Below are positions 22,610 through 35,000 of a DNA stretch of 64,000 bases, piece by piece (the first letter of the stretch is position 1; every line of letters begins with the position of its first letter). Position numbers and translations under genes: made by a program. The notes beneath the pieces are model-generated. The model was not told the DNA's origin. It searched no databases and was given only the letters and a program-made list of their open reading frames with translations. Source of the stretch: Chrysogorgia sp. JL179-B06 (taxonomy: Eukaryota; Cnidaria; Anthozoa; Scleralcyonacea; Chrysogorgiidae); NCBI GenBank assembly GCA_035772405.1, contig JAYKKM010000263.1:573001-637000 (forward strand), in the 5' to 3' direction.

Positions 22610-24579
22610 CAGGGCCGTCGCGAAGGGGGTGTGACACCCCCCAGCAAAACTAGTGCTGTCGGCAAATAAAGGATTTGTCGGCAAATGAAACCTTTCTGCG
22701 GTTTGCTAAATAACCGCGAACCCCAAAACAACTTAGATCCTAACCCTAACCCCCGTCTTAAGTGTCTTCCTAACCCTCCCCAACCTCGTACCCAGGGCCT
22801 ATCTCCGCCCGCCGCCGACCCCCCGCCACGCGCGCTGCGAAAAGGCCCTTGGCAGGGGCTGGTCACGTGTCACCCAGATTCTGGGTGATAACAAAAATTA
22901 ATTTAGTGGGAGGGGATGGTACGTTTTGGTTGTCCAGGTGCAGCTACTCGCGGCATGTAATGGCTCCGATACTGAAGTTTTATCCTGTCGTCGTAGATGG
23001 AATCGATCTTTCCTCGAACCGTCGCGGACTCCGCACGCTGTAAGAAGTTGAAAATGTGTCAAAAGCTCATGGCGACGTGCTTCAGCGAAACAAAGCGCTT
23101 CCTGAACTCATCTGTCGTCGTTGAGAAAGAAAAGTAAAGAACGCTTCAAATTTAAAGAAAATTATTGCTAACACGCGAAAGTTACTTATCCAGAATTCAG
23201 CCGATTTAAAAGGTGCATTGAAATATCGCCGTCTGCCCTTTCCCTAGAGAAATATTTCTAAACCGACGCCGCCTCGTCGTCTTCAATTTTCAAAGGTTAG
23301 TTTTAAAATCATCAGTTGTTGTTTTAATCTAAAATATATAATAACATCATGACAGAACGTTGACGCTTTATAACTGCCTTTTTACATTGAAAGAGTTGAA
23401 TAGAGATAACAATGATCGTCACTGCGTCAAGTGATTTTCATAATAGCATATTTCCAATGTAGACATGTTAACCCGAAATTTTCGAAGTTGATAGAAAATG
23501 GAAAATAACACTGCGTACGCAACACTGTGTACTTTGTTATTTTCGAATGTCTAGGATAGTATTATGCTTGTGTCACTTCATATTAAATTAAAATATTTCG
23601 CAAATATAAGTAATTCGATCGATCGGATATTAAAATACTATATTTGGGATAAATACTATCAATAGACATTCGAAATAACAAAGTAGACAGTGCTGCATAG
23701 ACTGTTTCTTTTCTATTATTAAAATCACTTGACGCAGTGACGATCATTTCTATCTCTGTTCAAAAGGCAGTTAAGCGGTAAACGTTATTATATATTTTGG
23801 ATTGAGTCAACAACTGATAATTTTAAAAACTAACCTTTGAAATTGAAGATGACGAGGCGGCGTCGGTTTTGAAGTTCAAAAACGTTCTTTTCGACAAAGG
23901 GACAGACGGCGTTCTTGCAGTACTGTATGTGGAATCCTCAAGGGATTCGCAGAGTCGATAGAACAAAAAATCGATTCCATCACAGGATAAAACTTCTTCG
24001 CATCAGTGGCAAGGTGCAGCAACTGGCATATAATGGCCACCTGGACAACCTCCCCCTCCCACAAATTTTTTGTTATCACCCAGAATCTGGGTGACACGTG
24101 ACCAGCCCCTGCCAGGGCCTTTTCGCAGCGCGCGTGGCGGGGGGCGGAGATAGGCCCTGGGTACGAGGTTGAACCCTCCCACCTCGATTCCCTTGATGTT
24201 ATCCAGTTGATGTGACTGCTGACCAACAAGATTTCATGCTCATCCTCGATCACCCAACTTTTGTCGGCAAATCTTTTTTCGGCCAGACAGCAAATTACTG
24301 TTAGAAAATCGAAATCACGAGATATACAGCAGAGGAAGTGAAGTCTGATGTACACCAGGCCTTTCTATACTATTCTTTTAGTTAAACCCCACTTTCATTG
24401 ACCCCCTTGCAGCCAATATACCGATAGTTGCATCTTTCCTGTGAGTCGATGTTTTTGGAAGTTTGGTCGTTCATGTCTGGGTTTATTATTTTTGAACGAC
24501 CACACCCAATGACCACGCCCATTTGTCGGCAAAATTAATTATCACACCCCCCTGCTCAATCCCCTTCGCGACGGCCCTG
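22610..24579. mobile_element. hAT-like element with large internal palindrome
   Basis: The ends CAGGGCCGTCGCGAAGGGG and CCCCTTCGCGACGGCCCTG are perfect inverted repeats. The flanks GCCGGGGG and GCCGGGGC match at 7 of 8 positions, fitting an 8-bp hAT duplication. Inside, a second palindrome runs from about 22770 to 24180 (CTCGTACCCAGGGCCTATCT mirrored by AGATAGGCCCTGGGTACGAG), with a further inverted pair around AATAACAAAGT/ACTTTGTTATT near 23490-23690. No transposase was found. Confidence 0.72.
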
Positions 24580-25149
24580 GCCGGGGCCCGCGCAACCTTA
24601 ATCTGGCCCTGTATATAGAGCTCACTAGGGTCTTGTAAATACGAGAAACAAAAAAAAAAAAATGTACGATAGCTATAGGGTTACCCCCTCCTTGTAAACA
24701 GGCCGTTGGTTCTCATATAATAGTCCCAATCCTGCGAGTCGTTTCAAAAAGTACGCTGATCGCGATGATTATATGAGAGCCAGGCTTTTATAAGCACAAT
24801 ATTTTGGAGTCTCAGTCCATATTTAGATACTTCGGACTGTTAACGGATAAACATGCCGGACACAGTTTGTTTGCTCCAAAAAGATGGCCACCACGAGCTA
24901 CTTCCGGCTTCATTTTCTGAACAATAGTTGCTCGATCCAGTCTTTATTTAGAGATCAGTGGCCGGCTACCACTGAGCTACGGAAGTCGTTGCCGAGAGCC
25001 TAGTCACAAGTTCTGTAAAATGATGCTATAAAAGTGCCAAGCATTCTAATATTACCGTAGAATCTCGAAAGTAACCGCCCCCTGGAAGGAGTATAGCCGC
25101 CCCCTCGAAAGTAGCCGCTTTTTGTTTCTGAAATTCTGATGACGTATAT

Positions 25150-25305
25150 ACCGTAATTATTCGAATAAACGCCTCCCTCGAATAAACGCCTCCCTCGAAT
25201 AAACGCCGCAGGGACAAGCAAAAATATTATTAAACGCCGCCCTCGAATAAACGCCGCACCTGAAGCGCCAAAAATTTAATAAACGCCGCGGCGTTTATTC
25301 GGTAC
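25150..25305. repeat. AATAAACGCC tandem/inverted repeat
   Basis: Several copies of CCTCGAATAAACGCC in direct order end with an inverted copy (GGCGTTTATTCGGTA), giving a small TIR-like unit. Another partial copy lies at 25670-25697, next to the (TA)n tract. Non-coding. Confidence 0.6.
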
Positions 25306-25692
25306 TTATCTTTAAAAAACAAGACAACATTAAATCTAAAGCAGTCTTGAATATTTATTCTTCTCGATTACAATGTTATTTAGTTCAAAGTGGCTATACT
25401 TCATAGCTTTGCTACTTAGTTCTCTCTCTAAAACTTCTGCGCAGTTCCGTGGTGACAGCCGAGAATTTTGCCGGTACAACTAGTCCGATTTCTCTCTTTC
25501 TTTTTCCAGTGGCTTTCGCGAATAGTTTTGTTCTCAGTGTTTGCGCCTAGGAAGTTCTTTAAATAAGCGAGACAGTTCAATTTTTCATATATATTTATAT
25601 ATATTTAAAAGACATATGAATTTTATTCTTAGTTTTTTAATAAATTCACGTTGTTGTTACAAAAATTTGCAATAAACGGCCGCCCTCGAATA

Positions 25693-25826
<134 letters not shown>

Positions 25827-25833
25827 TATTTAA

Positions 25834-28111
25834 AGGGACACTCCACTCAAAATACAAGGGGTGGTTAAATGAAAGGTCTTACCGACTTTAAGTTACTCCC
25901 GAAGTTTGAACGGTTAATTATTTTTAGTTAAGGAGAAATCGCTCGTTGAATTCAGTAAAATCGACGAATTTGCGACGCCATGTTGTCTTTCTCAAGCAGA
26001 CGCGGATTGTCAGCGGAGTCCCAAATATGACGTCACTGAGTGCTTCTTTCTCGACAGTGGCGTTGTTTTGATAGCGATTATATATGTAAATGTTGTTGTC
26101 GAATGTTCTTTGGGGGGAAATTAGGCAAATTTAAGCGCTCTATACCTTCAAGCAGGAAAGTAGGGGAACGTCTAAGGTATGATGCGTCAGTTTACGAATT
26201 TTGGAACATTAATTTCAAGAGAATCAACGATATGATTCGTAAACTTTCGAAAAGGACAGTGTCGGCTCACAGCGATGCAACTGTTCCTGTGGTCCTGTTC
26301 ATGTCCTGTTCAACTGAATAACTTGGAAATTAAAAGTAAGTTATACTGTGGTTACTTTATCAATTACAATTAATACCCATATGGCAAAAATTTAGGTTCA
26401 CTTGCGTTTCTGATCAATATAATTTGGCAATTTGCAAATGGTATCCCTGTATCATCATTATTATATTATATTATATATATATATATATTAATATATATAT
26501 TACTATTACTATAGTATGTAAATTATATTATTATATACAGTATTACAGTGTAAGTTTATAGTTGTTTCGTTCCAGTAGAAACGGAATTGCACATAGATTA
26601 TGCTAAGGTGTTACAAGAAAATAAATGTCTTTACATCTTGTGTTCTCTCATTTTGGGTAAGGATTATCACAGTAAAATTTTTGTACAACATCTGTATGAA
26701 TTTATTTGATGTTTGTACAACATATATATGTACATTGCACTCTGCATTGAAGCATATCTGCCCAAAAAACTTTCAAAGTACACTAAAAATCAGAAAAGTA
26801 ATTGAAAACCTATCATAGAACAAGATGTTGAGGATATATACTCATTGATCACAAAACAGTTTGATCGCATTCGATGGAGAAGCAAAACCTTAAGGTAAAC
26901 GTTTGTTATCTTTCGTAACTTGTTCGATTGGCACACGAGTGCCACAAGTAAGATCACAGGTACAAAAATAACTAAATGGTTCAGATCTACTCACATCATA
27001 TGCAAAGTATGTCTCAATTCTCAAGGTATACAAAAACAATTGAATAATCATCAACAACTTATTGTACCTTGCATGCTACATACAAGTAGTTCACACAAAT
27101 TTAATAAGAATATGAGATATCCACCGTACAAAAAGGCCGTTTACCTCTATAAAATTTAGTCAAGGGCAGCCAGTATATACATGTATTTCAAGCAAAATAA
27201 ATAGCGAAGGAATTCCTAACTCCAATAATTATTGAAATATTTTATACCATCACAAATCTAGTATAGATCTGTTGTGCTTTTCACTGCTTTTCTGAATATA
27301 ACTCACATTAGGAGAAGTTAGAAAAGAAAACTGTGTATACTCTATGGGTAGAATGAAAAGTCAAATAACTTACATACAATTCGGTACAAATATTTTACTG
27401 TGATTTTGCCTTAACACAGTCTATTTGCAATTCCGTTTCTACTGGAACGAAATATATTTATATAAACTTTAATATATACACTGTAATATATAATGGTATA
27501 GTATATAATAATATGCAGGGCTATCATTTACAAATTGAAATTGCCAAATTATATTGATCAGAAACGCAAGTGAACCTAAATGTTTGCCATATGCGCATTA
27601 GTGTAGTTGATAAATAACCACAGTATAATAAAACTTACTTTTGGTTTCCAAGTTATTCAGTTGAACATCAACATGCATGAGCTGACACTGTCCTTTTCGA
27701 AAGTTTACGAATCATATCGTTGATTCTCTTGAAATTAATGTTCCAAAATTCGTAAACTGACGCATCATACCTTAGACGTTCCCCTACTTTCCTGCTTGAA
27801 GGTATAGAGCGCTTAAATTTGCCTAATTTCCCCCCAAAGAACATTCGACAACAACATTTACATATATAATCGCTATCAAAACAACGCCACGTCGAGAAAG
27901 AAGCACTCAGTGACGTCATATTTGGGACTCCGCTGACAATCCGCGTCTGCTTGAGAAAGACAACATGGCGTCGCAAATTCGTCAATTTTTTTGAATTCGA
28001 CGAGCGATTTCTCCTTAACTAAAAATAATTAACCGTTCAAACTTCGGGAGTAACTTAAAGTCGGTAAGACCTTTCATTTCCCCACCCCTTGTATTTTGAC
28101 TGGAGTGTCCC
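25834..28111. mobile_element. 2.3-kb palindromic TTAA element
   Basis: The ends AGGGACACTCCACTCAAAAT and TTTTGACTGGAGTGTCCC are inverted, with TTAA on both sides (25830-25833, 28112-28115; one base of slippage at the right end). The first 450 bp of each arm match almost exactly (25834-26280 and 27665-28111), and weaker matching continues to about 26560/27430, so most of the element can fold back. No transposase frame. It lies directly upstream of PNP copy 2. Confidence 0.82.
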
Positions 28112-28196
28112 TTAACAAATAATTTCCCAACACAAGCAGGTGATTCTATTTCTAAATATTATTTTATATGCAAGCAAAGTTCACGAACGGTATTTC

Positions 28197-28344
28197 AACG
28201 TTTTTCCGATTATCACGCTTTCTCATTGGCTAACGTGCGGTCGGAAGTGGAACTGTGCAATCTATTCCAGGAAATCTGGAATAGACTAACAGATCAGAGC
28301 GCTCGGTTGCGAAGACGTAACTGTATTTATTGAAATAAATAATT
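28197..28344 (+). promoter_or_regulatory. conserved upstream block of PNP copy 2
   Basis: Shares CCGATTATCACGCTTT, TTGGCTAACGTGCGGTCGG and TATTCCAGGAAAT with copy 1. It contains ATTGG (inverted CCAAT) near 28225 and the STAT/GAS-type palindrome TTCCAGGAA at 28265-28273, 80 bp before the ATG. Function is inferred. Confidence 0.42.
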
Positions 28345-29059
28345 ATGTCGACAGACGAAGTACAAAACGAGGGCAACAATGAACAACCGCCTGAGCTCAA
28401 TATTTCTATTCACAAAGACGTTGGAGAAATTAACCCGGAGTACAGGAAATGGAACTGGGAATTTCCTCAACTCCCAACGGAGGTCTTATTGTTGACAGTG
28501 AAGAATCACGAATTTTTGAGCTGTTATTACTACCTTAAGAATGTCGTCAAGAGTTTCTGCCAAGGTCTGGGGCATGTGTATTTTGGCGAAATTGGCGACG
28601 ACGATAGCAAAGAAAAGGTAAAGGTTTCTTTAGTGAGATGCGATAAAGGCTCGACACAAGCAGGTGGTGCGCTGGTCGTTGTCAGAAATGCAGTGTCGTA
28701 TCTCAAACCTAAAGCTGTGATTTGCGTTGGCTTTTGTGGCGGTTTGAATATGGATAAAACGAAGCTTGGAGATGTAGCGATATCCGCAAAGCTCTGTACG
28801 TATTCGAGCAAAAAAGTAACGAAGTACGGAGATGAGCAGCGTGGTGTTAAAGTAAATGTATCCAAGAATATGGGGGATCTTATCCGGTCCGCTGCACACG
28901 GTTGGAAGGCTCCCTTGAAGGATCCAAATGAACGCAAAGTGAAGGTTCATTGTGATGGAGTAATTTTGAGCGGCCCAGAACTCGTCGATTTTAAAGGACG
29001 TCAGGAAGAGCTCCTTGAACAATATCCAGAAGCAATTGCGATTGAAATGGAAGGAGAAG
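28345..29059 (+). CDS. PNP copy 2, exon 1
   Basis: ATG to GAAG|GTATTT, phase 1. It encodes residues 1-238 with the Gly-rich CVGFCGGL strand and the EMEG motif. The open frame continues into the intron for about 180 bases, which is not coding in copies 1 and 3. Confidence 0.9.
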
Positions 29060-32000
29060 GTATTTTTACTTGGTTTATAGTTTTATATTACGAGGGCTTC
29101 AAATATATTAGAATGGGTTATAGGGTTAGTATTAGGGGTTATAGTATCACCAAAATGCTAAAATCTATATTGTCTTGGCATTCTATAACCTGTTGCTTCT
29201 GTTTAACAGGACATTGTTGTAAATCTTTGTTGATATAGTAATTCCTTCTTGAGTTACAAAATTTTGAATTACTTAATACAGTATATATATGAATAGCTGA
29301 GGTCAGCATGTTTTTAAAATGTCATGAAAAGCTATATTTTCCCCAACTTCAGGTGTTAGGTTTGATTAAACAATCGGTAGTACCCTATTCCCCACATATA
29401 AGCACATCCTGGATAAAGGTACTGTACATTATAACCAGACTCCAGCTGGGAGATGCAGGTTTAAATCCTGGTTCGGACCAGTACCACTCAGGGTCTTAAA
29501 AATAATTGAGGAGAAAAATGCTGCCTTTGCATTAATATCCAGCAAATGGTAAGACTTTCAGGTCTTCTTGGATAACGACCTTAAATCGTAGGCCCTCGGA
29601 AACCCGTATCAAAATTTGGGCGTCTAGCCTGTAAAAGAAAAAGAAAGTCCCATAAAAGAGTGATAAATCTAACAAACTAAACTAAACTACTGTATGTCAG
29701 TATTAATTTGTTCACGTTTTTATATTTTTATATTGTTTTTTTTAGGTGTTTATGCTGCAGCATTTGATCTGCAAATTGAATGGGTAGTCATTAAAGGAGT
29801 CTCAGATTATGCAGATGGAACAAAAAAGACAACTGCAAATTGGCAACCTTTTGCTAGTGCAATGGCAGCATCTGTTGTGAATAATATTTTGAAGCACCCT
29901 GATGTTTTAGAAGGCTGGCCCCACTACAAGGGAGTAAACTATAGAGATATGCCTACAGGTACATTATCATAACCATAATCCAATTGTTTATCAGGTGACT
30001 ATCAAGATTGTCAATGGGTAACCAAGTAGTCCAGAATTCAGGGTGGATCCAGGCTCATCTCATAGAGCGGGGCAGATTTTTCAGGGGGGTGCACCCATCC
30101 ACCACCACCTTAAGTTATGTCAAAAATGCCATAAATCATGAAAATTTTAATATATACTGGTGGATGCCAACTTTTTCTGGGGGGTGCTAATTTTATCTGG
30201 GGGGTGCACACCCCCCTGCACCCCACCCCTAGATCCGCCTATGTCAGAATTTATCTAGTGGAGATTTTGAGTGATTTTGAGGTGCTAATGATTTTGAGGT
30301 GCTATGGTGATTTTGAGGGGCTAATGATTTTTCAACGGTAAGTGTTTTGAAAATTCACCCGAAAAATAAGACAAGGTGCAAGGGGGTCATCAAAAAGTTT
30401 GTTGACAAAAATGTTTTTATAATATCAGTTTTATATCTGATACTGTTGTCTATTCAAAAACTATCCTTGTTGATACACCCTCACGTTTTCTCGCAAAACG
30501 TTTTGACCAATAATCATGGTGATTCTGAGCTCTGACTCTAGCAGCGTGTTGCGAATTAATGCTGCCGTCAATTTCAGACATTTACACAAAATTAAGTAGC
30601 GTGTTGTGAAAATGCCACCGTCTTTTCCAGACATTTACACAAAACTAATTGTACCATCACTCTCAATGTAAAATACTGAGATGCAAAATATACTTACATC
30701 AGCCATTTCAGAGGTCAGTTCAAGATGGGGGTCATAACAATTTACCTTTGTTTGCAGGATGTCACGGAGGGGGTTCAGACAAAATTCGCTAATAACATTA
30801 AGGTGGGATCTGCGAAAAACACAAGGGGAAATTTTGAAAATCACCATAACCCTCACTAAATAAATTACAAATGCTCCCTTAGGTTTAGGGTTTCAAATTT
30901 GACCATTATCTGCATCAAAATAACACAAATTGGTGATTATCATCAAAATACGTGTAAAGGTAACAATAACCTGGTGGCTGCTTACGTCATATGTCACTCT
31001 AACGACCTGGGGATCGACCGAGGATCGACCAAAGTTCAACCAAGGTTCGACCGAGGTTTGACCAAGGTTTCACTGGTTTTCATAATAGCTTAATTTTCAG
31101 TGTACCATAAATACTGTGGGAACCATAAATATTCCATCCAGGAATCTATTAGGCTACCACAAAAATTTTGGATTGTTGTAAGGATGTTTTTGGGTGCACT
31201 TGGATGTGTTATACACTTGTACTGTAGGTACTCCCAGTCCCAGAAATCTAATCTTAGTTTATTTTAGGAAATAAATGGTCAATTATTATTGGGGTATTGG
31301 TGTTAATTCTTGCTGTTGCTCTCGGTTTTGGTTTGTTTCAAGTGAGCAAAATTGACCAGAAGGAAAATTCAGGTATGTATCGATAATCTATATTGCTATA
31401 CTATACAATTACTGGATGAGGTCGAGCATGATATCTTGTGTTATGAATGCCGAGGTTTGTATTAAGGCGGATTTCCATTGATCAGTGCTTTTTATCGCAT
31501 GATCAACTTTATTTGATTGCTTTCTTTTGAATTATGAGCCCTCGACTGGAACGGATCTGGTCGCGAGCTCACAATTCAAAAGAAAGTGATTCATGAATAA
31601 AGTCGATCATGCAATAGAAAACACTGAGTGGAAATCCACCGTAAAGTTTATACACTGAAGGCTGAGGCGGAATTAACACAACATATCATGCGAAAACTGA
31701 ATTCAATAATTGTTTTAATATACAATTATCAGAAAAGCTAACAAAGCTTGTGAGAATTATAAACTCGGCTAATTAACAATTCCGGCATCAACTACAGACA
31801 ATTTTGATATTTTGGAGGTGGTAATTAAGACATTTAACAATTATTGGATGAGGTGAAGCATGATAATCTGCCGAAGCCGAAGGCTGTGGTGGATAACACC
31901 TACCGAGGCCTTGATAATTCTCGATATCATGCGAAAACCGAATCCAATAATTGTTTTATTATGCACAAGAAGTGCTATTCAACACTTCACCGAGTCGCTC

Positions 32001-35000
32001 CTTTTCTTCGGGTATTTCACTTATTTTCTTCGTACATAATAGTCGTACATGTAGAAGATTCCCAGTGCTGTCTTCGTAGCTCGTTTTGTGTTCACTACCT
32101 CTTTGTCATCTAATAGTTTCTTAAAATCGTTTTTTTGTTATGTTGGCGAATGTTTGCGAAGAACCCGCCATGATTTTCCCATTTTCTTTCACCGTAAACA
32201 AGCTAGCAACAGCAAGCTAGCAACACGATATTGCAATAATGATGTCATAGCTACACTTTTTGAACCATAATATTGGAACATTGACGTCACATGAAGCTGA
32301 CGAATTAGCTGTATGCCAATCAAAATCGAGATAGAGTAGAAAATGCATAACAACAAGAATTGTCTGTAGGTTATTTTCGCAAAGCTAAAGAACACTCGCC
32401 TATCGGCTCGTGTTTCTTTACGCTTTTCTTAAGTCTCGCAACATCCCACGTGTTTGGATCACGTTATCCAAACACGGAAAACCATTAGGTATTTCTTAAA
32501 TCCAAACATGGAAAACCATTAGGTATTTATTTATTCTAAAAAATGAAAGTTTTTCAACCTAATTTGTGATAATTAATGCTATTATTTATATTAACATAAT
32601 GTGTCTTGTTCGGAAATTTAATAGCATTGGTAAAAGCGTTTTCAGAAAATGTATAGCTGTCGCAATTAGTTCCAGACATATGAATAGAACAAAATGGTGG
32701 TTCATTTTTGGACGTTTTTCAGACACGTCACTTAGGATGACTATTTTACAGTGAAAATTTCACCGAATCGATTTTTGTTTGTTTTGCAACAGGTTTCTGG
32801 TACTCCTACTTTAGAAAGAGACATTAAACGGTTGACTAGAAATACGTGTACGCAACAACCCCTCGTCCGCAGATAATAACCCATTTAATGTGAATAGACG
32901 ATTGAGATTCATTATAAAAACGCGGTGTATAACCCTAATCCTAACCCTAATCCTAACCCTAATCCTAATCGTAATCCTAACCTAACCCTAATCGTAACCC
33001 TAATCATAACCCTATAGCTTAATCCAAATCTTAACTCTAACCATGACTATATATTATAGTGCCTATTCCAGGAAATGCAAGAAGTGGCGAAGATTCACTT
33101 CATGAAGTGCTCCAAAATCTCGCAGGCGGTGCCAGTGGCCAGGTTTGTACAGTGTGCATATCATCAGAAGTACACAGCGGGTATAGCGTGAGTTGTAACA
33201 AGTCTGCAACCGGATAGTTCTGAGGGTGTAAGCCGAAAGTAGAGGTTCTGAGGGTGTAAGCCAGAAGAAGAAACAAATCTGCATTTGTCTGAATTGGGAA
33301 AATTAACAAACTTCGAGATGTTTGGATATCCTGATGAAACACTCTTCCGAGTGTTTCATATCACATCTCAAACAAATCAGTATTTTAAGAGAAAATCGAG
33401 GTGACAGTTGTCTTAATTTATGGCATTTTTTCCTCCGACCACTGTCTCTGTACAGGGTGTATACAAAAAAAACGAGACCTTTAGAAATTAACCTATTGTT
33501 GTTAAGCACAACATTTTATGCTCCTGGGAATTTAAAATAGCTTCTAATCGTATGAAGGAGCATAACTGCATAACAAATTGTCAAAGTACTAATTAGTCAT
33601 ATCATCAGTTCGAATAAAAATGGTTCAACTGACCACCCAACGAGTTTTTACTATTTTACATTATACCGCGACTCAATGTACTTACTCAATGTAAAAACTC
33701 GTTGCTCTGTGGTCAGTTGAACCATTTTTATTCGAACTGATGATATGACTAATTAGTACTTTGACAATTTGTTATGCAGTTATGCTCCTTCATACGATTA
33801 GAAGCGATTTTAAATTCCCAGGAGCATAAATTCTTGTGCTTAACCCCTGGCCGGGCACACCCCGGGAATTTGACTCTAAGCTGTGTGCGGGGAGTAGAGA
33901 ATTTGACCGGTGGGGAATTTGAACCGGAAGTCTAGAATTCGTGAGTTTTCGGGTGGAATTCCTGCTCGTGGTCAATCTCGTTCCCAGAGCCTTCGCCGAC
34001 CACCATTTTCTTTGCAATGGCGGCGGAATCAGTGGAAGGATTGTTATTGTTAGATTTTCAAGGGAAAAATTCCGCTTTCCACAAGGACTGGTTTGTCAAA
34101 AATGGAATGGAATTTCTGTACTTCCAGTTTCATAATTTAGCCATGGTCGGGCATTTGCCCGTTTAATTTCTTGCTAGGGGGATGGGAATTCGAACGACCA
34201 AATTTTCAAAAGTTCTAATTCCGGGTTCTGTCCGTGGGGGGGGGGGGGTTGAAGTTTCGAATTGATCGGTACATAACAACAATAGGTTAATTTGTAAAGG
34301 TCTCGTTTTTTTATACACCCTGTAGTGTAAACGCCGCATAAAGCTCATCAAAAATATTACAGTTACCTTAGTACATGTAATGTGATTCCATACAACATTC
34401 ATATGTTAAGTATGTTCGGATATTAATGTCTCAACAACAGCACGAATTTACCTGTCACCTCAAAGTTCACTTCACCAATGTTCTTCGATTTACAGCATTT
34501 CTTCAGTACAACTCAATAACACACTTAGGGCCTGTTTATATGATCTCGGCACACCGGGATGTCCCGGGTGACCGGGATGCGTGAAAATGTTGATAATAAT
34601 TTCTCAATGAAACAAAAACTAATTTTATTCGCATAAAAAGCATCCCAACGAATGTTTTTTTCATTTTGCCACTTTTTGGATATTTTAACTGGTCAGACGA
34701 CGTTTTAAATTTCAATTCACTTCATCCCCGCACACCGGGATGTTGCGTTTACAATATATGGAAAAATCTGTCCCGGTGTACCAAGATCTCGGTTGCTTCA
34801 ACCATAGTCAATCGAGATATGGTCTGGAAACTCAGCTAAAGTCTTTGTTCTATCTTTTTGTTCGTCTTTATGCAAATTTGTGCCCGGTGCACGGTCACTG
34901 AACCTATTGTATTTTAGTATCATGAAGCAATCATCCAATAGAATCGTTTGGGTTTAATCGCTCAGCCGTGTTGTTTAAATATTAATAAACCTAAAACAAA